DNA of 64,000 nucleotides from Wolfiporia cocos (taxonomy: Eukaryota; Basidiomycota; Agaricomycetes; Polyporales; Phaeolaceae). Below, piece by piece: positions 40,715 to 51,841 of this stretch. Both the position numbers and the translations under genes were made by a program. Where the stretch lies: positions 248,001 to 312,000 of the forward strand of contig JACCLO010000004.1 in assembly GCA_029448655.1 (NCBI GenBank), written 5' to 3'. Positions within the stretch are counted from its first letter, which is position 1; the number at the start of each line of letters is the position of its first letter. A model generated the notes under the pieces. It was given only the letters and a program-made list of their open reading frames with translations, was not told the origin of the DNA and did no database searches.

Positions 40715-42622
40715 TGACACAGACTTACGTCTGTGCTACCCCTGGGCTCAGGGGGAACCATACACGCCGTTGAGCGAGCCTATAAGTCACCGTGCCAGCG
40801 CTGAACGCAGAGGCAACGTGGGGGTGACTAGTCCCCTTGTGTACGTCGAGGTAACAGAGGCGGCTCACAGACTAGCACGACGCGATACGGGCCCCGGGCC
40901 AGAGAGCATCACAGCGATAGTAAGAAAGGGGCTATGCCCAATTGTCGAGAATCTTAGGAATGGGGAGTAAGCCCACATTCCGTCGTAATATATACATGAG
41001 CGATGTGACTACTAGTACTGCCCTAAAGATGAGGCCTGTGCGCCGTATCTACTGGGTCATGTGCTAAGTGACGCTACATGTAACTACTGTGACCATAACG
41101 TGAGTACCGGAGGCGCGCGCTACCCTACAGCGCTAACCTAACGACCAGGTGACCTGCAATAACTGGGAGTGACGCTGGAGGTGGCTATGGAGTAGAGGCG
41201 CGGCGTACGCCTAGCGCCGCACATACAACCTATAGCGAGGGAGTCTAAATTAATAAAGGAATAATTTGTGACATTACCCCCCCTCTCGAAAAACGTCGTC
41301 CCTGACGTTCTACCTTGAATCCTACGACGCTCGCTACCTTGGTTGCTTGTTTAACACACGGCTCATGTGGTTCATGAGGAGCTTCCATGTGCACGGTCCG
41401 TCCGCCGGTGGTGGAGCGAAGTGAGCTAGCCTGCAGGAAGAATTGGGAGTTCCACTCATCCCGGATTCCTTACATCCCGCAACGTGAGTCGACGAGGCGT
41501 GTCAGCGGTGAGCGGGCCCATCGGAGTTGGGTAATGGCCAATCATTCCGCTCCTAGGACTGACGCCGACATGGCTACGCGTGGCCTACCGACCTTGGGGT
41601 ATGTGGTTCGCTCGTTGGTATTCGATAGTCTTGTCGTGGTGGATTGCTTTCTGACCTTCGTGATCGCTGGTGTGGGGTTGGGTACCCTTGCGGGACCCTT
41701 CGCATACCCACAGATCAAAGTTCTTGACGATAACCCCTGCCGCCCAGGGGTAAGTGGCCGGACTGCCCTAGACCTCCACGCGCACGCGCATTCCCTTTGC
41801 AGGGGTGACGGCGGCGGGTCCTCAAACGGGGCTTATGTCGGTCGACCCCTTCTATCTTGCGTTCGAAAGAGGGCGGACTTGCTTACTCACTCCCTACGGT
41901 CGCTTTGCCAGGTGTAGCATTTCGTGGGGGCTCGTAAAACTACGGACCGACGGCGCTTCTACCGTCGGTTGCCCCGCCATGCTGCCTTGGCGACCTGTAG
42001 GTGGAGAACCCTCGGCCCCAGCGCAGGTGGCGCCGGAGGGGAGGTAAGATATTCCTAAGATTATGACACAGACTTACGTCTGTGCTACCCCTGGGCTCAG
42101 GGGGAACCATACACGCCGTTGAGCGAGCCTATAAGTCACCGTGCCAGCGCTGAACGCAGAGGCAACGTGGGGGTGACTAGTCCCCTTGTGTACGTCGAGG
42201 TAACAGAGGCGGCTCACAGACTAGCACGACGCGATACGGGCCCCGGGCCAGAGAGCATCACAGCGATAGTAAGAAAGGGGCTATGCCCAATTGTCGAGAA
42301 TCTTAGGAATGGGGAGTAAGCCCACATTCCGTCGTAATATATACATGAGCGATGTGACTACTAGTACTGCCCTAAAGATGAGGCCTGTGCGCCGTATCTA
42401 CTGGGTCATGTGCTAAGTGACGCTACATGTAACTACTGTGACCATAACGTGAGTACCGGAGGCGCGCGCTACCCTACAGCGCTAACCTAACGACCAGGTG
42501 ACCTGCAATAACTGGGAGTGACGCTGGAGGTGGCTATGGAGTAGAGGCGCGGCGTACGCCTAGCGCCGCACATACAACCTATAGCGAGGGAGTCTAAATT
42601 AATAAAGGAATAATTTGTGACA
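40715..42622 (-). mobile_element. C3: short non-autonomous LTR element inside F
   Basis: LTRs 40715-41273 and 42064-42622 (559 bp each, identical by eye) around 790 bp. Target duplication GGGAC (40710-40714, 42623-42627). PBS AATCTTAGGAAT (42051-42062, minus) is complementary to the predicted start at 42299-42310. Hairpin AACGTC-AGGGAC-GACGTT (41292-41309) lies before the polypurine tract. The U5 hairpin is CACAGAC/GTCTGTG. Confidence 0.9.
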
Positions 42623-42627
42623 GGGAC

Positions 42628-44382
42628 CGGTGTGGAACCGGTTGTGAATTCGGCGATTGTGCGAGAATGCCGAATGAAGTGTGATTCTAGAAGCCTTTCG
42701 GCCTCCGCTACACTTCAAGGGAACGCGTATCAATAGCGTGTGTCCCTTGTTTTCCTTTCCTCTAACCCAGATTGCAAGATTCAATGAAGTAATCTTGTTG
42801 CGATCTGTTTGTACGTGGGTGGCTGGTGGAAACAGCGCTGTACCCAATTATTTATAGACGCTTGTCAGACGTCTCTTCCCAAACGGATGGTAATTTCCTT
42901 TTCAGGAATTCCATTACCGAAAGGGGTGCCCCCGTTCAAAGGTTCTTATGACATGTGACCAAATGACAGATGCTCAAATAACCCGAATCCCCTTTTCAGG
43001 AGCGAAGACCGAAGTCAAACGGGCGCCGACGGATTATGTGAATCCTAATCGACTTGGTACTAGGTTATTCCCACAGTAATGATAGTTATAAGCATGTATT
43101 TGCCAAGCGTACGCGATCCTACGTCTAAGGGAACAGGTACTAGTATCGTTCTTCGATTGACTAAGTGTACCCGTAAGACGTAAAGGTTGCCTTTTATGTA
43201 CATAGGCGACCTTAACCAGGTTAGATAACCTGGGAACCAGCAGGTGACGCAGGATTTCCAAAGGCGAATACAAATGCTATTGGACGGTTTCTAAGCTAAT
43301 ACAAGTATTGCCATTTACTAGGAGCCGCCACTAAAACTACATATTTATCTACTTATTGACTGGGATACCAGGGTACCTGAAAGAGAGCTCGTCATCAGCG
43401 ATCAACGCTGAGTGGTCATGTCTAACACAAGAAGAACGGGGGCATGGTTAGGGGCGCCCTTGTCAGGACGCCGCGCGGAAGTTAGCCGACAGGTGTCTTC
43501 ATCGAAGCGCGCGACTTCCTTCTAGAAAGAGAGTCGGTGACTGCCAGCATTTGACAGGCTGGGTCACATGGTTGGGAAATAGGATACACAGCCCATTTCC
43601 TCGCGGAGATGAGCTGGAAAGTGGTCGCAGTATTACACCGCGACCGGTCCACGCTTTAGTGGTAAGGCTTGCCATCTATAGCCACCTGGGTGTCACATCA
43701 GGGCTAAAAAACCATCCGTCGATCTAGGATCGCGCATTCACGAGCGCTCCACACATCAAAGATGGTGGGCAACGCCGCATGCTTCCGGTGGGGCCCCAAC
43801 TCGGTTTAACCCAGGCTCGCACACCGAGCTGCCCGTAGGACTTACGCTATTGGTTACCGCGAGTGACCTCGGCTGGTTTGGCCTTGCGAGCCGCACCACC
43901 TCACCACTTGGATTCCCTAAAGGAGATCCCAAGCGGGCCCCTTACGCCTGGGGGGCGGCTTTGGAAGATTCCCACACCCTACTAAGGGAATACGCCGAAG
44001 CGCATATCCCTATGGGGATCCTACTGGTAGTGTTGGGTCCCTGAACAGGGATTGCCAAGACAGGGGGCTGCGCGCACACAGGCAGACGGTCCCCTTTTCC
44101 CAATAGGCGGGTCTCAACCGCTGACAGCCGCAACCTTGTCAGGAAGCGACCGTCTCTCCTTAACCCTGGAGTCCGGGTTCGCAGGACGCATGCTGCTGAT
44201 TAGGCAAGCAGCGCCCCACTGGGTGGCAGCAGGCCGCTAAGCCCGCCGCCGATGTATCCCATATCCACAACCACGGAGCATACATCCCCTTTGCAGGAGA
44301 GTAGCGGCCCCTGCGCTATCTCAGACACCTGTAGGAGGAAAAACCCAGGCGCCACCAGTTAAGGAGGCGCAGGGGGGTAGGT
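42628..44382 (-). other. F interior, right part: upstream region and leader
   Basis: 43560-44382 is the reversed leader and closely matches the A1/A2 leader (for example GGGGACCGTCTGCCTGTGTG on the minus strand). The part left of it contains two TCCTGAAAAGG motifs (near 42896 and 43000) like those after ORF0 in M, but no intact ORF0. Confidence 0.6.
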
Positions 44383-44394
44383 AGTTCTATTCTT
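44383..44394 (-). other. Primer binding site of F (self-primer type)
   Basis: AAGAATAGAACT on the minus strand, just inside the 5' LTR, is the exact reverse complement of the predicted transcript start (44519-44530). That start lies about 33 bp from TATATAAG (44556-44563, minus). Confidence 0.8.
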
Positions 44395-44395
44395 A

Positions 44396-45488
44396 TGACA
44401 CAGATGGCTCTGTGGGACTCACCAAGCCAGTATCCTGTGATGAACTAGGCGACTTAGGTGAGGAAGAGGTTATCAGGCACGGTAGTAGGTGGAAGGTTCT
44501 TCTACGGCGCACGCCGAGAAGAATAGAACTAAGGTTATAGGCCGTCAAGGCCCTACTTATATACACAAATATAACGGGTCATGTGCTACTGTATAGTGCA
44601 TGCCCGATAAGGAGTGTGGGCTTGGTTGCCATAAGGGCGACCAAGTGGTACGACTACTCTACAAAGGCCGTGACCCGCCGGTAATGGCCGAGCCAATGGT
44701 AAAGAGAGAGCGTGTGGTCTCATCGTTAGATGGACATGTGAAGACGGGCGCAGCCCGGGTATAAGGGATGCCGGTTGCCGGATACCGTGAGGTATAATGG
44801 CGATTGGCCGGTCATCGTGTGCTGACCAAGGCGGAACGCCGAGGTCGTAATGCTATTGGGCCAGCAGGCACCGTAGCATGTGATATGTCCGGACCGGAAG
44901 GTTACCGGAACATATGGTGGTCTTAGCCGTGAGGCGAGGACCGGTGTTTGGGCAACGCCGTGATGGCAGAAGCCCGGGACTTGGAGACCGCCGAGTCCGT
45001 GGGATGGCCGAGGAGGCCGAGCCTATAGCGATATTGCCTTGGTGCTAATATAGTGCTATTTGGCCGTGTTGCCATTATTATGCGAAGGCGTGGCGCGCCT
45101 GAGGTGCCATTGTGATCAAGGATCTTATGGCGGTGGGAAGCCGGGAAGGCCGACCCAATAGTACAAGGCCGCGAGGCACTGTTTGTACATGTGGACATTA
45201 TTATGCGAGCGTGCCGCGCTCGGCCTATCATTATGATCTAGGATCTATGACGTGGCTGGTCTTGCTCTGACGGGCGAGACCTATGACGTATGCTGTAGTG
45301 TTGCTATTGGACGTGGTTGTACCGTAGCGTTACGTAAGCTAGTCATGTGGTTGATAAGCCCAGTTAAGAGCTTGTCGTGGTGGCAATGGGAGTTAACCCG
45401 TAGATAACTTGTAGGTAGACGTATAAATCCCAGGTAAATTGCTATAATCGTAGGAAAAATGCTGTAAGCCCCAGATAAATCTGTGACA
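44396..45488 (-). repeat. 5' LTR of F (1093 bp)
   Basis: Uninterrupted copy; on the minus strand TGTCACAGATTTATC...CATCTGTGTCA. U5 hairpin CACAGA-GCCA-TCTGTG. The apparent ORF 44923-45231 lies wholly within the LTR and is also in the other LTR, so it is not a gene. Confidence 0.92.
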
Positions 45489-45493
45489 TTTGT

Positions 45494-46647
45494 GCTTCAT
45501 TTGGAAGTTGAAGCGTGAGAGATATAGTGCCCAACGGGCTTGTCGTCTCGTCAGTTTTTGCGCCGTTTTGAAATACGTAAGGTTCAGGTGATCTGACCAG
45601 ATCTCGAACCTTTTGTGGTGTCCTTCGAGGTAGTGTCTCCATTCCTCTAGGGCTCGAATTACCGCCAGCATTTCCTTATCGTAGATTTCGTAATTACGCT
45701 CGGGTGCACTCAATGACTTTGAGTAGTATGCTACCGGGTGATATTTCTTATCTTTCGGGTCGAGCTGCGACAAGACCGCTCCAGTTGCAAAGTCCGATGC
45801 GTTGGTTTCTATGCGGAATGTGTCTTCCTGGGTCGGTATCCGTAAAACGGGCGCTTTGGTGAAGGCTTCCTTGAGTTTCTGGAAAGCTTCTTCCTGCTCG
45901 GCATCCCAATGCCAAGCTTCTGACTTTTTCGTCAGAATTGTGAGTGGTTTGGCCAGTTTGGAAAACCCTTCGATGAAACGCCTATAGAAATTGGCGAATC
46001 CTAAAAAGGCTTGTACTTCCTTGACCTTGACAGGTCTAGGCCACTCTTGGACTCCCTCGTACTTCTTCGGGTCCATTATTACTTTCCCATCGGATATTAT
46101 CATGCCGAGGTACTCGATGGAGCTTTGTTCGAAGAAGCACTTTTCGGGCTTCGCGTAAAGATCCGCGTCCTTTAGAGTTTGTAAAACTCCTCGTGTCAGT
46201 CGGCAGTGTTCCTCCATGTCGTTTCTGAATATGAGAATGTCGTCTAAATATACTACGACTTTCACAGTACGGATAAATGGTGCCAAGATGGAGTTCATCA
46301 TGGCTTGGAACGTGGCGGGGGCGTTACAGAATCCGAAATACATGACCGTTGCCTCGTACAACCCACGGTGCGTGATAAACGCTGTCTTCCATTCATCACC
46401 TTCCTTGATGCGTACGTTATTGTACCCCCATCTAAGGTCTAGGTTGGTGAAAATGGTCGCGTGGGATAGTTGATCTATCAAATCGTTGATTCGAGGTATC
46501 GGGTATTTGTTTTTTTACGGTTATTTCGTTTAGCCTCCTGTAGTCGACTACCATTCGGAGTCCTCCATCCTTCTTATGGACGAAAAACTCGGGACTAGCC
46601 ATCGGGCTTTCCGATGGCTGGATGTATCCTTTACGGAGTTCAGTGTC
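45494..46647 (-). pseudogene. M pol, second segment: reverse transcriptase and RNase H
   Basis: Begins [20 protein letters not shown], directly continuing the EWIDT end of the segment beyond S4, through RT (VVVYLDDILIF) and RNase H (ETNASDFATGAVLSQ) to FNFQMKHK, where F is inserted. A 7-T run at 46510-46516 marks a frameshift: the left frame carries LRWGYNNV onward, the right frame [11 protein letters not shown]. The RNase H Asp-rich motif reads ETNASD against EADSSD in A2. Confidence 0.88.
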
Positions 46648-47216
46648 TGTCACAGACTTACTGTCTGTGCGACCCCTGGGCTCAGGGGGAACCATACTCG
46701 ACGTCAGTCGAGTCTACAGGGCACCGCGCCAGCGCTGAACGTAGAGGCACATGGGATGACACGCACATTCCCTGACGTGCGTCGAGATAGCGGCGGTGGC
46801 TCACAGACAAGGACGCAGAGATGTGGGCCCCGGGCCAGTAAGTCACACAGCGTTAAGTAAGAAAGGAGCTTGCGCTCAATGACGAGAATCCTAAAGATAG
46901 GGCTGTAAGGCCGCCATCTTGTCGTATATATACATGCATGAGCGTAGTACCTACGAGTCCAGCCCTAAAGTAATGGTCTGTGCACATTAACTACCGGGCA
47001 CATGACAAGTAACGCTACATGTGATACTGTGACCATAACGTGTCCGTATGATGAGGCGCGCGCTACCCTACAGCGCTAACCAGGCGGTCAGGTGATATAC
47101 AGTAACTGGGCGCGACGTGAGAGTAGCGTTAGCGTAGCGGTGCGGCGTACGCCTAGCGCCGCACATACAACTAAGGCGAGGAGACGTACAGTGGCTCCCC
47201 GGGCACATCCATGACA
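46648..47216 (-). mobile_element. Solo LTR S4 (569 bp) in M RT
   Basis: Flanked by GTGTC (46643-46647, 47217-47221). Related to the C3 LTR (shared GGCGTACGCCTAGCGCCGCA) but diverged. U5 hairpin CACAGAC/GTCTGTG. Confidence 0.9.
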
Positions 47217-47221
47217 GTGTC

Positions 47222-48181
47222 TATCCACTCATCAAGACTGTTACGTTCTTGGGGAGACATTTTGTATGGTTTTACCGGGGGCGGTAGCTGTGCGTCTGGG
47301 TCTAACTGGATAGAAAGATCCCAGGGCTTCCGCTCCGGCATTCTCTCTGAAGCTTTCTGAGAAAAAACCGACGGCCCATACTCATGGTATTGTTCGGGCA
47401 CTAAGGATCTCCATTTCTCTATGGGGATACCTTGTTCGTCGATTTTGGGGTCCTTTTCGGGTACCTCCGACTCTGCTTCGGCTTCGAAATCTTTTTCAAG
47501 AATTTCTTCTACCAACTGTGCCAGCAGTATGGTTTCCTCGTCGTCAAGGCTTTCCAGCCATGCGATCATAGGGTTTTCTGGATCCTCCTCTCCTATTGTG
47601 TCCATGGGAGTCGTCCAAATCGAGTTGATCTCAACTCTATCCTCTTCGGGGAGTTCAACTGTTTCCTCCTCCGATGGCCGGGTTTTGCCATTTCTCTTGC
47701 CGGTGTGGTTTTCGGTGCAGCGGTACTTCATCTCGCCCTTCTTCCAATCAAAGATAGGGTTGTGAAGTCTTAACCAGTCATATCCCAAGACGAGATCAGG
47801 CTCTAACGTCATCACTGTTAGGCCTATTGTCTCTTTGTGGGATCCGTGTTGCATATACGCTTTGACTGATCGTGTTAACCGACCCGCAACATTTTCTGTT
47901 CCATCTGCGTTTGATACCGTAATAGGAAACGCCAGTCTGTCGGTTACTAGTCGGTGTTTGTCGACTAATCTCTGAGATATTACTGAGATTGTCGCTCCGC
48001 TGTCTACCAAGGCAAGAGCCTGCACTTTCTTTCCGTATACCCAGAGTGTTACTTCCACACGAAAAGCTCGTTGGAAATCGCGCGCATCATTGCCAAATAT
48101 GTGATACATTGACTCGATTACACTCTTTACAGTGGGTTTGGATATATTTACATTACTGAGCACAAGTGGGCAGGAAATCAC
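47222..48181 (-). pseudogene. M pol, first segment: protease to start of RT
   Basis: Follows gag with overlapping frames. Contains an aspartic protease (ALVDSGATISVIS, with VLGYDWLRLHNPIFDW after it), an acidic linker and the conserved SERMPERKPWDLSIQL and YKMSPQERNSLDEWIDT before S4. The A2 protease is ALIDTGASISVID, so the active-site D-[ST]-G is kept. This segment itself shows no frameshift. Confidence 0.88.
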
Positions 48182-48738
48182 ATGCGCTCTGTGGGAAAAC
48201 CCGAGGTACCTCCTCCATGGATACCAAGGGCCGTTACGGAATCAGCTATCCGTTTTTGGAGCCAGGGTAGTTTCACCCTGAGTGAGTCGCCTGATGGTGG
48301 CGTGGGGGTAGTGTCGAGTGGGCTGGACCCCCAGAAGCCTGAAATTGGTACTGATTCAACTTCGGCTCTTTCCTCTTCTCCGATGCGCATAGTGGGTGCG
48401 AGGGGAACCACCTCCTCTAGAATGTGCGGCGAAGTGGCCGCCAGAGTGCCGACGGTGGCTTTCTTCGGCTGTTCGTCTTCGTCGTCTGTCATGAGCTCTT
48501 GCGTCGAGACGACTCGAACCTTGTACTTCTTTTTCGGGTCTAGTTTCTTCTGGCCCGATTGCGCAGTTCCGCTCGACGAACCTGCCGGTTTCGTCGTTCC
48601 GCTCCCACTAGCGGGCTTGGCTGACTTCCGGAACTTATTGTCCAGGCAATCCTTCCACAAGTGCTGACCGGGATGATTCCGGCAGTCAGTTGACTTGGGC
48701 GGATCGGCCTTTGCCTTGCCCTTATCCGTCTTGGCCTT
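48178..48738 (-). pseudogene. M gag, C-terminal segment with atypical zinc knuckle
   Basis: Continues LKPDKA from 59442 across S5 as KTDKGKAKADPPKS. The knuckle reads CRNHPGQHLWKDC: C-x2-H-x3-H-x4-C instead of the C-x2-C-x4-H-x4-C of A1/A2. It ends at a TGA at 48178-48180 overlapping the start of the pol frame. Confidence 0.8.
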
Positions 48739-49051
48739 TGTCACAGATTTGGGACATGTTCCCGTATTTTTACCTATTTATCTGGTATTTCTACGACCTT
48801 GTAGACATTTACGCTGCTAAGCGCCCGTCTACACGTACACGCAACCAAACAACACGTACACAACGCGGTATACGTCCACCCGTCATAACAACACGTACAT
48901 AACACGCTTGTACGTGTCAATGACTCAGCGGACTAACCTCCGGTGTCACGCGCCTTACTCATATCCCGATACCGGGCTATGTCAGTACAATTTGATAAGC
49001 GGCCCGCTCGTTATCACATGCCAATGCCCTTACGATTACTCATATCCCGAT

Positions 49052-49750
49052 TGTCACAAATTTGGGACATGCCACTATTTTTCCCGTATTTTTACCTATT
49101 TATCTGGTATTTCTACAACCTTGTAGACGTTTACGCTGCTAAGCGCCCGACTACACGTACACGCAACCAAACAACACGTACACAACGCGGTATACGTCCA
49201 CCTGTCATAACAACACGTACATAATACGCCCGTACGCGTCAATGACTCAGCGGACTAACCTCCGGTGTCACGCGCCTTACTCATATCCCGATACCGGGCT
49301 ATGTCAGTACAATTGGATAAGCGGCCCGCTCGTTATCACATGCCAATGCCCTTACGATTACTCATATCCCGATACCGGTATATAAGAATCACATGCATGG
49401 CTTAATAACGAAGCTACAGCCACTTCCACAACATGGACCTACGGTCCAAACAAACGCTCTTACTGGTGCGGCCATTACCGGCGCACATGGTCTATTGTAG
49501 TTTACGACTTAACCATATTAGTTATGTCTGCGCACAGACCACCTTCATGTTTGGCTCCCTTACCGGTAACCAAACAAAGCATGTATATAAGTAGGGCTAT
49601 CACTGCGGATAAGCCTTAGATTTGTTCTCTGCATTCGCACAGTTACATATCATCCCTGCTTGCGCCCACTAGCCTCCTCACCAACCTCCAGCAACTTCTT
49701 CAAGTCGCTTATTAGGTTATAGTGTGAGTCCCACAGTCTAGTCTGTGTCA
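49052..49750 (+). repeat. 5' LTR of A2
   Basis: 699 bp, TGTCACAAATTTGGG...TAGTCTGTGTCA. U5 hairpin CACAG-TCTAGT-CTGTG. U3 box TGCGCACAGACC at 49529-49540. Confidence 0.95.
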
Positions 49751-49763
49751 TAAGAACAAATCT
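49584..49763 (+). promoter_or_regulatory. A2 TATA, predicted start and self-primer PBS
   Basis: TATATAAG (49584-49591), AGATTTGTTCT (49618-49628, 34 bp downstream), and PBS AGAACAAATCT (49753-49763), an exact 11-nt reverse complement two bases after the LTR. Confidence 0.8.
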
Positions 49764-50768
49764 ACCCCTACCCCCGCCCTTGCGCTTGCGCTTGGGTCTG
49801 GGTTTCTATCCTACAGGGGCTATTGCTCGTTGCTGCGCACATCCCTACTCTTGACAAAGAGTTTGGGGTGATAGTTGAGATCTGGGGGATACAGCGCCAT
49901 CCTCGGCAGAGGATTGGCAACCAGGGAAGCCACACCGCCTTTTTAGGCAGGAGGCCTACCTAACCCGGACTCCAGGGTCAAGGAGACATGGTCCTCGCTG
50001 ACAAGCTTGGACTATGCGCGGTTAAGACCCGCCTGTGGAGAAAAGGGGACGGTCTGCCTGTGTGCGCCCAACCCCCTGTCATGGCAAGCGTTGTTCAGCG
50101 CCCCATCACTATCCATAGGGTCATCATTATGATGGCATGGGAATTTTCCAAAGCCGCCTCCCAGGCGTAAGGGACCTGCTTTGAACCCGTTATGGGAAAA
50201 GCAGTGAGGGGGGTGACGTAAAAAATCACCCTGCCATAGGTCACTCGCGGTAGCCAATAGCATAAGTCCTCCGGGCAGCTCGGCGTGCGAGCATGGGTCA
50301 AACGGATTTGGGGCCCCATTGGAAGAGAAGCGCGTGGCCCACTCCTTCGGGATGTGGAGCGCTGCTGTCTCGCGATCTTAGATCGACAGTGGTTTTTTAG
50401 CCCTGATGTGACACCCATGTGGCTACAGACGGCAACCTCATTGTTGAAGCATGGACAGGCTAAGGGATGAAAAATCCCAGCCACTTTCCGGCATCGTCCC
50501 TCCGGGGCGGTGTCGTGTATCCGAATCCCAATCATCTGACCCAGGAACCGGCCTGGCAGTCAGCAACTCTACCCCTGGAGTCGGCGCCTCTGACCGTTAG
50601 GGTCATGCGAATATCCGCGCCGTCTCGGCACAGGGTTTGCGCGCAACATAAGAGTAATTATGCCCCGTAGTACACCTTCTTTGCTCCTGAAAAGGAGTCC
50701 ACTACCCTACCTTACATAATCCCTTTTATTCCTGTTCTTGGACGTATCACTGGGAAACTTTGTTTCTC
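49764..50768 (+). other. Long conserved 5' leader of A2
   Basis: Nearly identical to the A1 leader, with scattered substitutions and small indels. Short ORFs in it (for example 49988-50170) are shared with A1 only as DNA. No gene is called. Confidence 0.6.
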
Positions 50769-51692
50769 ATGAAGACTGCACTTTCTAGAATCATGCCCCG
50801 CGTTACCCGTCGCACCCGTGGCTCCTCTACTGCCCCCTACGTTAAACCGGCGAAGCGGTCCCTTCTCAGCCGCATCGACACCGCCGACATTCCTCGGGCA
50901 GAGGACGTCACATACACCCTTCCTGTAAAGGAAGATTACACCGGGAAGCTCCATCTTTGGGAGATTCCCGTCCACATGCCAAAGCACATTGCTGAGGCTG
51001 GGAAACCCGCTCCTCGACCTCCCAAACCAGTTCCGCTCGCCAAGCGTATCTGGACAGAGGAAGAGAAGCTAGCCGCTTCCATTACCGCCATGGAGAACTT
51101 AATTGAACTCCGCGAACTCAACAAGCTTAAGCTCGCCCGCGATAAGCTGAATAAGCGAATCGCCGCCAAACAAGCCACCAAGGAAGCCAAGCAGGCAGCT
51201 TCTTCACTGGCCCTCCGTCTCTCCAGCCCGGCGGCCGGACCTTCCGTTCCGGCCAACCACAAGATTCTCGACCCTTCCCTCGTCTTCGGGAAGAAGAAGC
51301 CTCTCCAAGCATGCGACCAAGTTATTCCCATGCTAGAAGGCACTCTCACTCGTCTCACTCCTCTCGCCAACCATCCCCCTAATTACCCAGGCTTCCATAT
51401 GGAAAACGACATGCGTTTCCATACTATGGTAGTAGAATTGGAGGACTTGGTGGATAACGTAAAGGATAGAGCGAGACGGGGGAGGATCACCAATAGAGAC
51501 TGGAGAATTATGAAAAAGTACTGTAAACAGCTCGGCAGTATTTCCTTTTTGGATTGGCGTACGGACTTAGCTCGTATCATAGCAGAATGCGTAGCGCTAC
51601 AAATTTCCTTTGCCTTCGGTGTAACACCACCTGACAAGGTGGCAGGGCCCTCAACTACTTCGGTAGAAGAGGATATACTCGCGATTGTATAG
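50769..51692 (+). CDS. ORF0 protein of A2
   Basis: 307 codons from ATG 50769. It differs from the A1 protein at only a few residues (for example MKTALSR for MKAALSR, KQATKEA for KQAAKEA, DWRTDLA for DWRMDLA) and has the same coiled coil and C-terminal FAFGVTPPDKVAGP. It is followed by the same GAAA-loop hairpins and the gag start 149 nt later. Function unknown; see the A1 and M copies for the conserved parts. Confidence 0.82.
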   Translation: MKTALSRIMPRVTRRTRGSSTAPYVKPAKRSLLSRIDTADIPRAEDVTYTLPVKEDYTGKLHLWEIPVHMPKHIAEAGKPAPRPPKPVPLAKRIWTEEEKLAASITAMENLIELRELNKLKLARDKLNKRIAAKQATKEAKQAASSLALRLSSPAAGPSVPANHKILDPSLVFGKKKPLQACDQVIPMLEGTLTRLTPLANHPPNYPGFHMENDMRFHTMVVELEDLVDNVKDRARRGRITNRDWRIMKKYCKQLGSISFLDWRTDLARIIAECVALQISFAFGVTPPDKVAGPSTTSVEEDILAIV

Positions 51693-51760
51693 TAGAAATA
51701 CTATCATCTTTTAACTCTGAAATAGAGTGCGAGTGTGATCTATAACGAAAGTTGCAGTTT
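51689..51760 (+). promoter_or_regulatory. GAAA-loop hairpins between ORF0 and gag of A2
   Basis: ATAGTA-GAAA-TACTAT (51689-51704) over the ORF0 stop, then ACTCT-GAAAT-AGAGT and AAC-GAAA-GTT, as in A1. Confidence 0.55.
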
Positions 51761-51841
51761 TCAAAACCCAATCCCTTCCTAAGAATCTAAGACAATGAGT
51801 AACCGGAAACTAACATTCGTCACAAACAGATTCACAAAAAA

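Larger units (their letters stand above)
35587..45488 (-). mobile_element. F: large LTR element without recognisable pol (LARD-like)
   Basis: Target duplication TTTGT (35582-35586 and 45489-45493), inside M pol. LTRs of about 1.09 kb; internal region 38613-44395. Two later insertions: C2 in the 3' LTR and C3 in the interior. Without C3, about 3.9 kb of interior remains with a leader like that of A1, but no gag, RT or integrase motif that I can see. Its two LTRs look the same once C2 is removed, so F is fairly young. Confidence 0.88.

Noticed and set aside
44923..45231. 102-codon ORF found twice (also at 38047-38355)
   Set aside because: Both copies are in the two LTRs of F; duplication is due to the LTR, and the peptide shows no domain.
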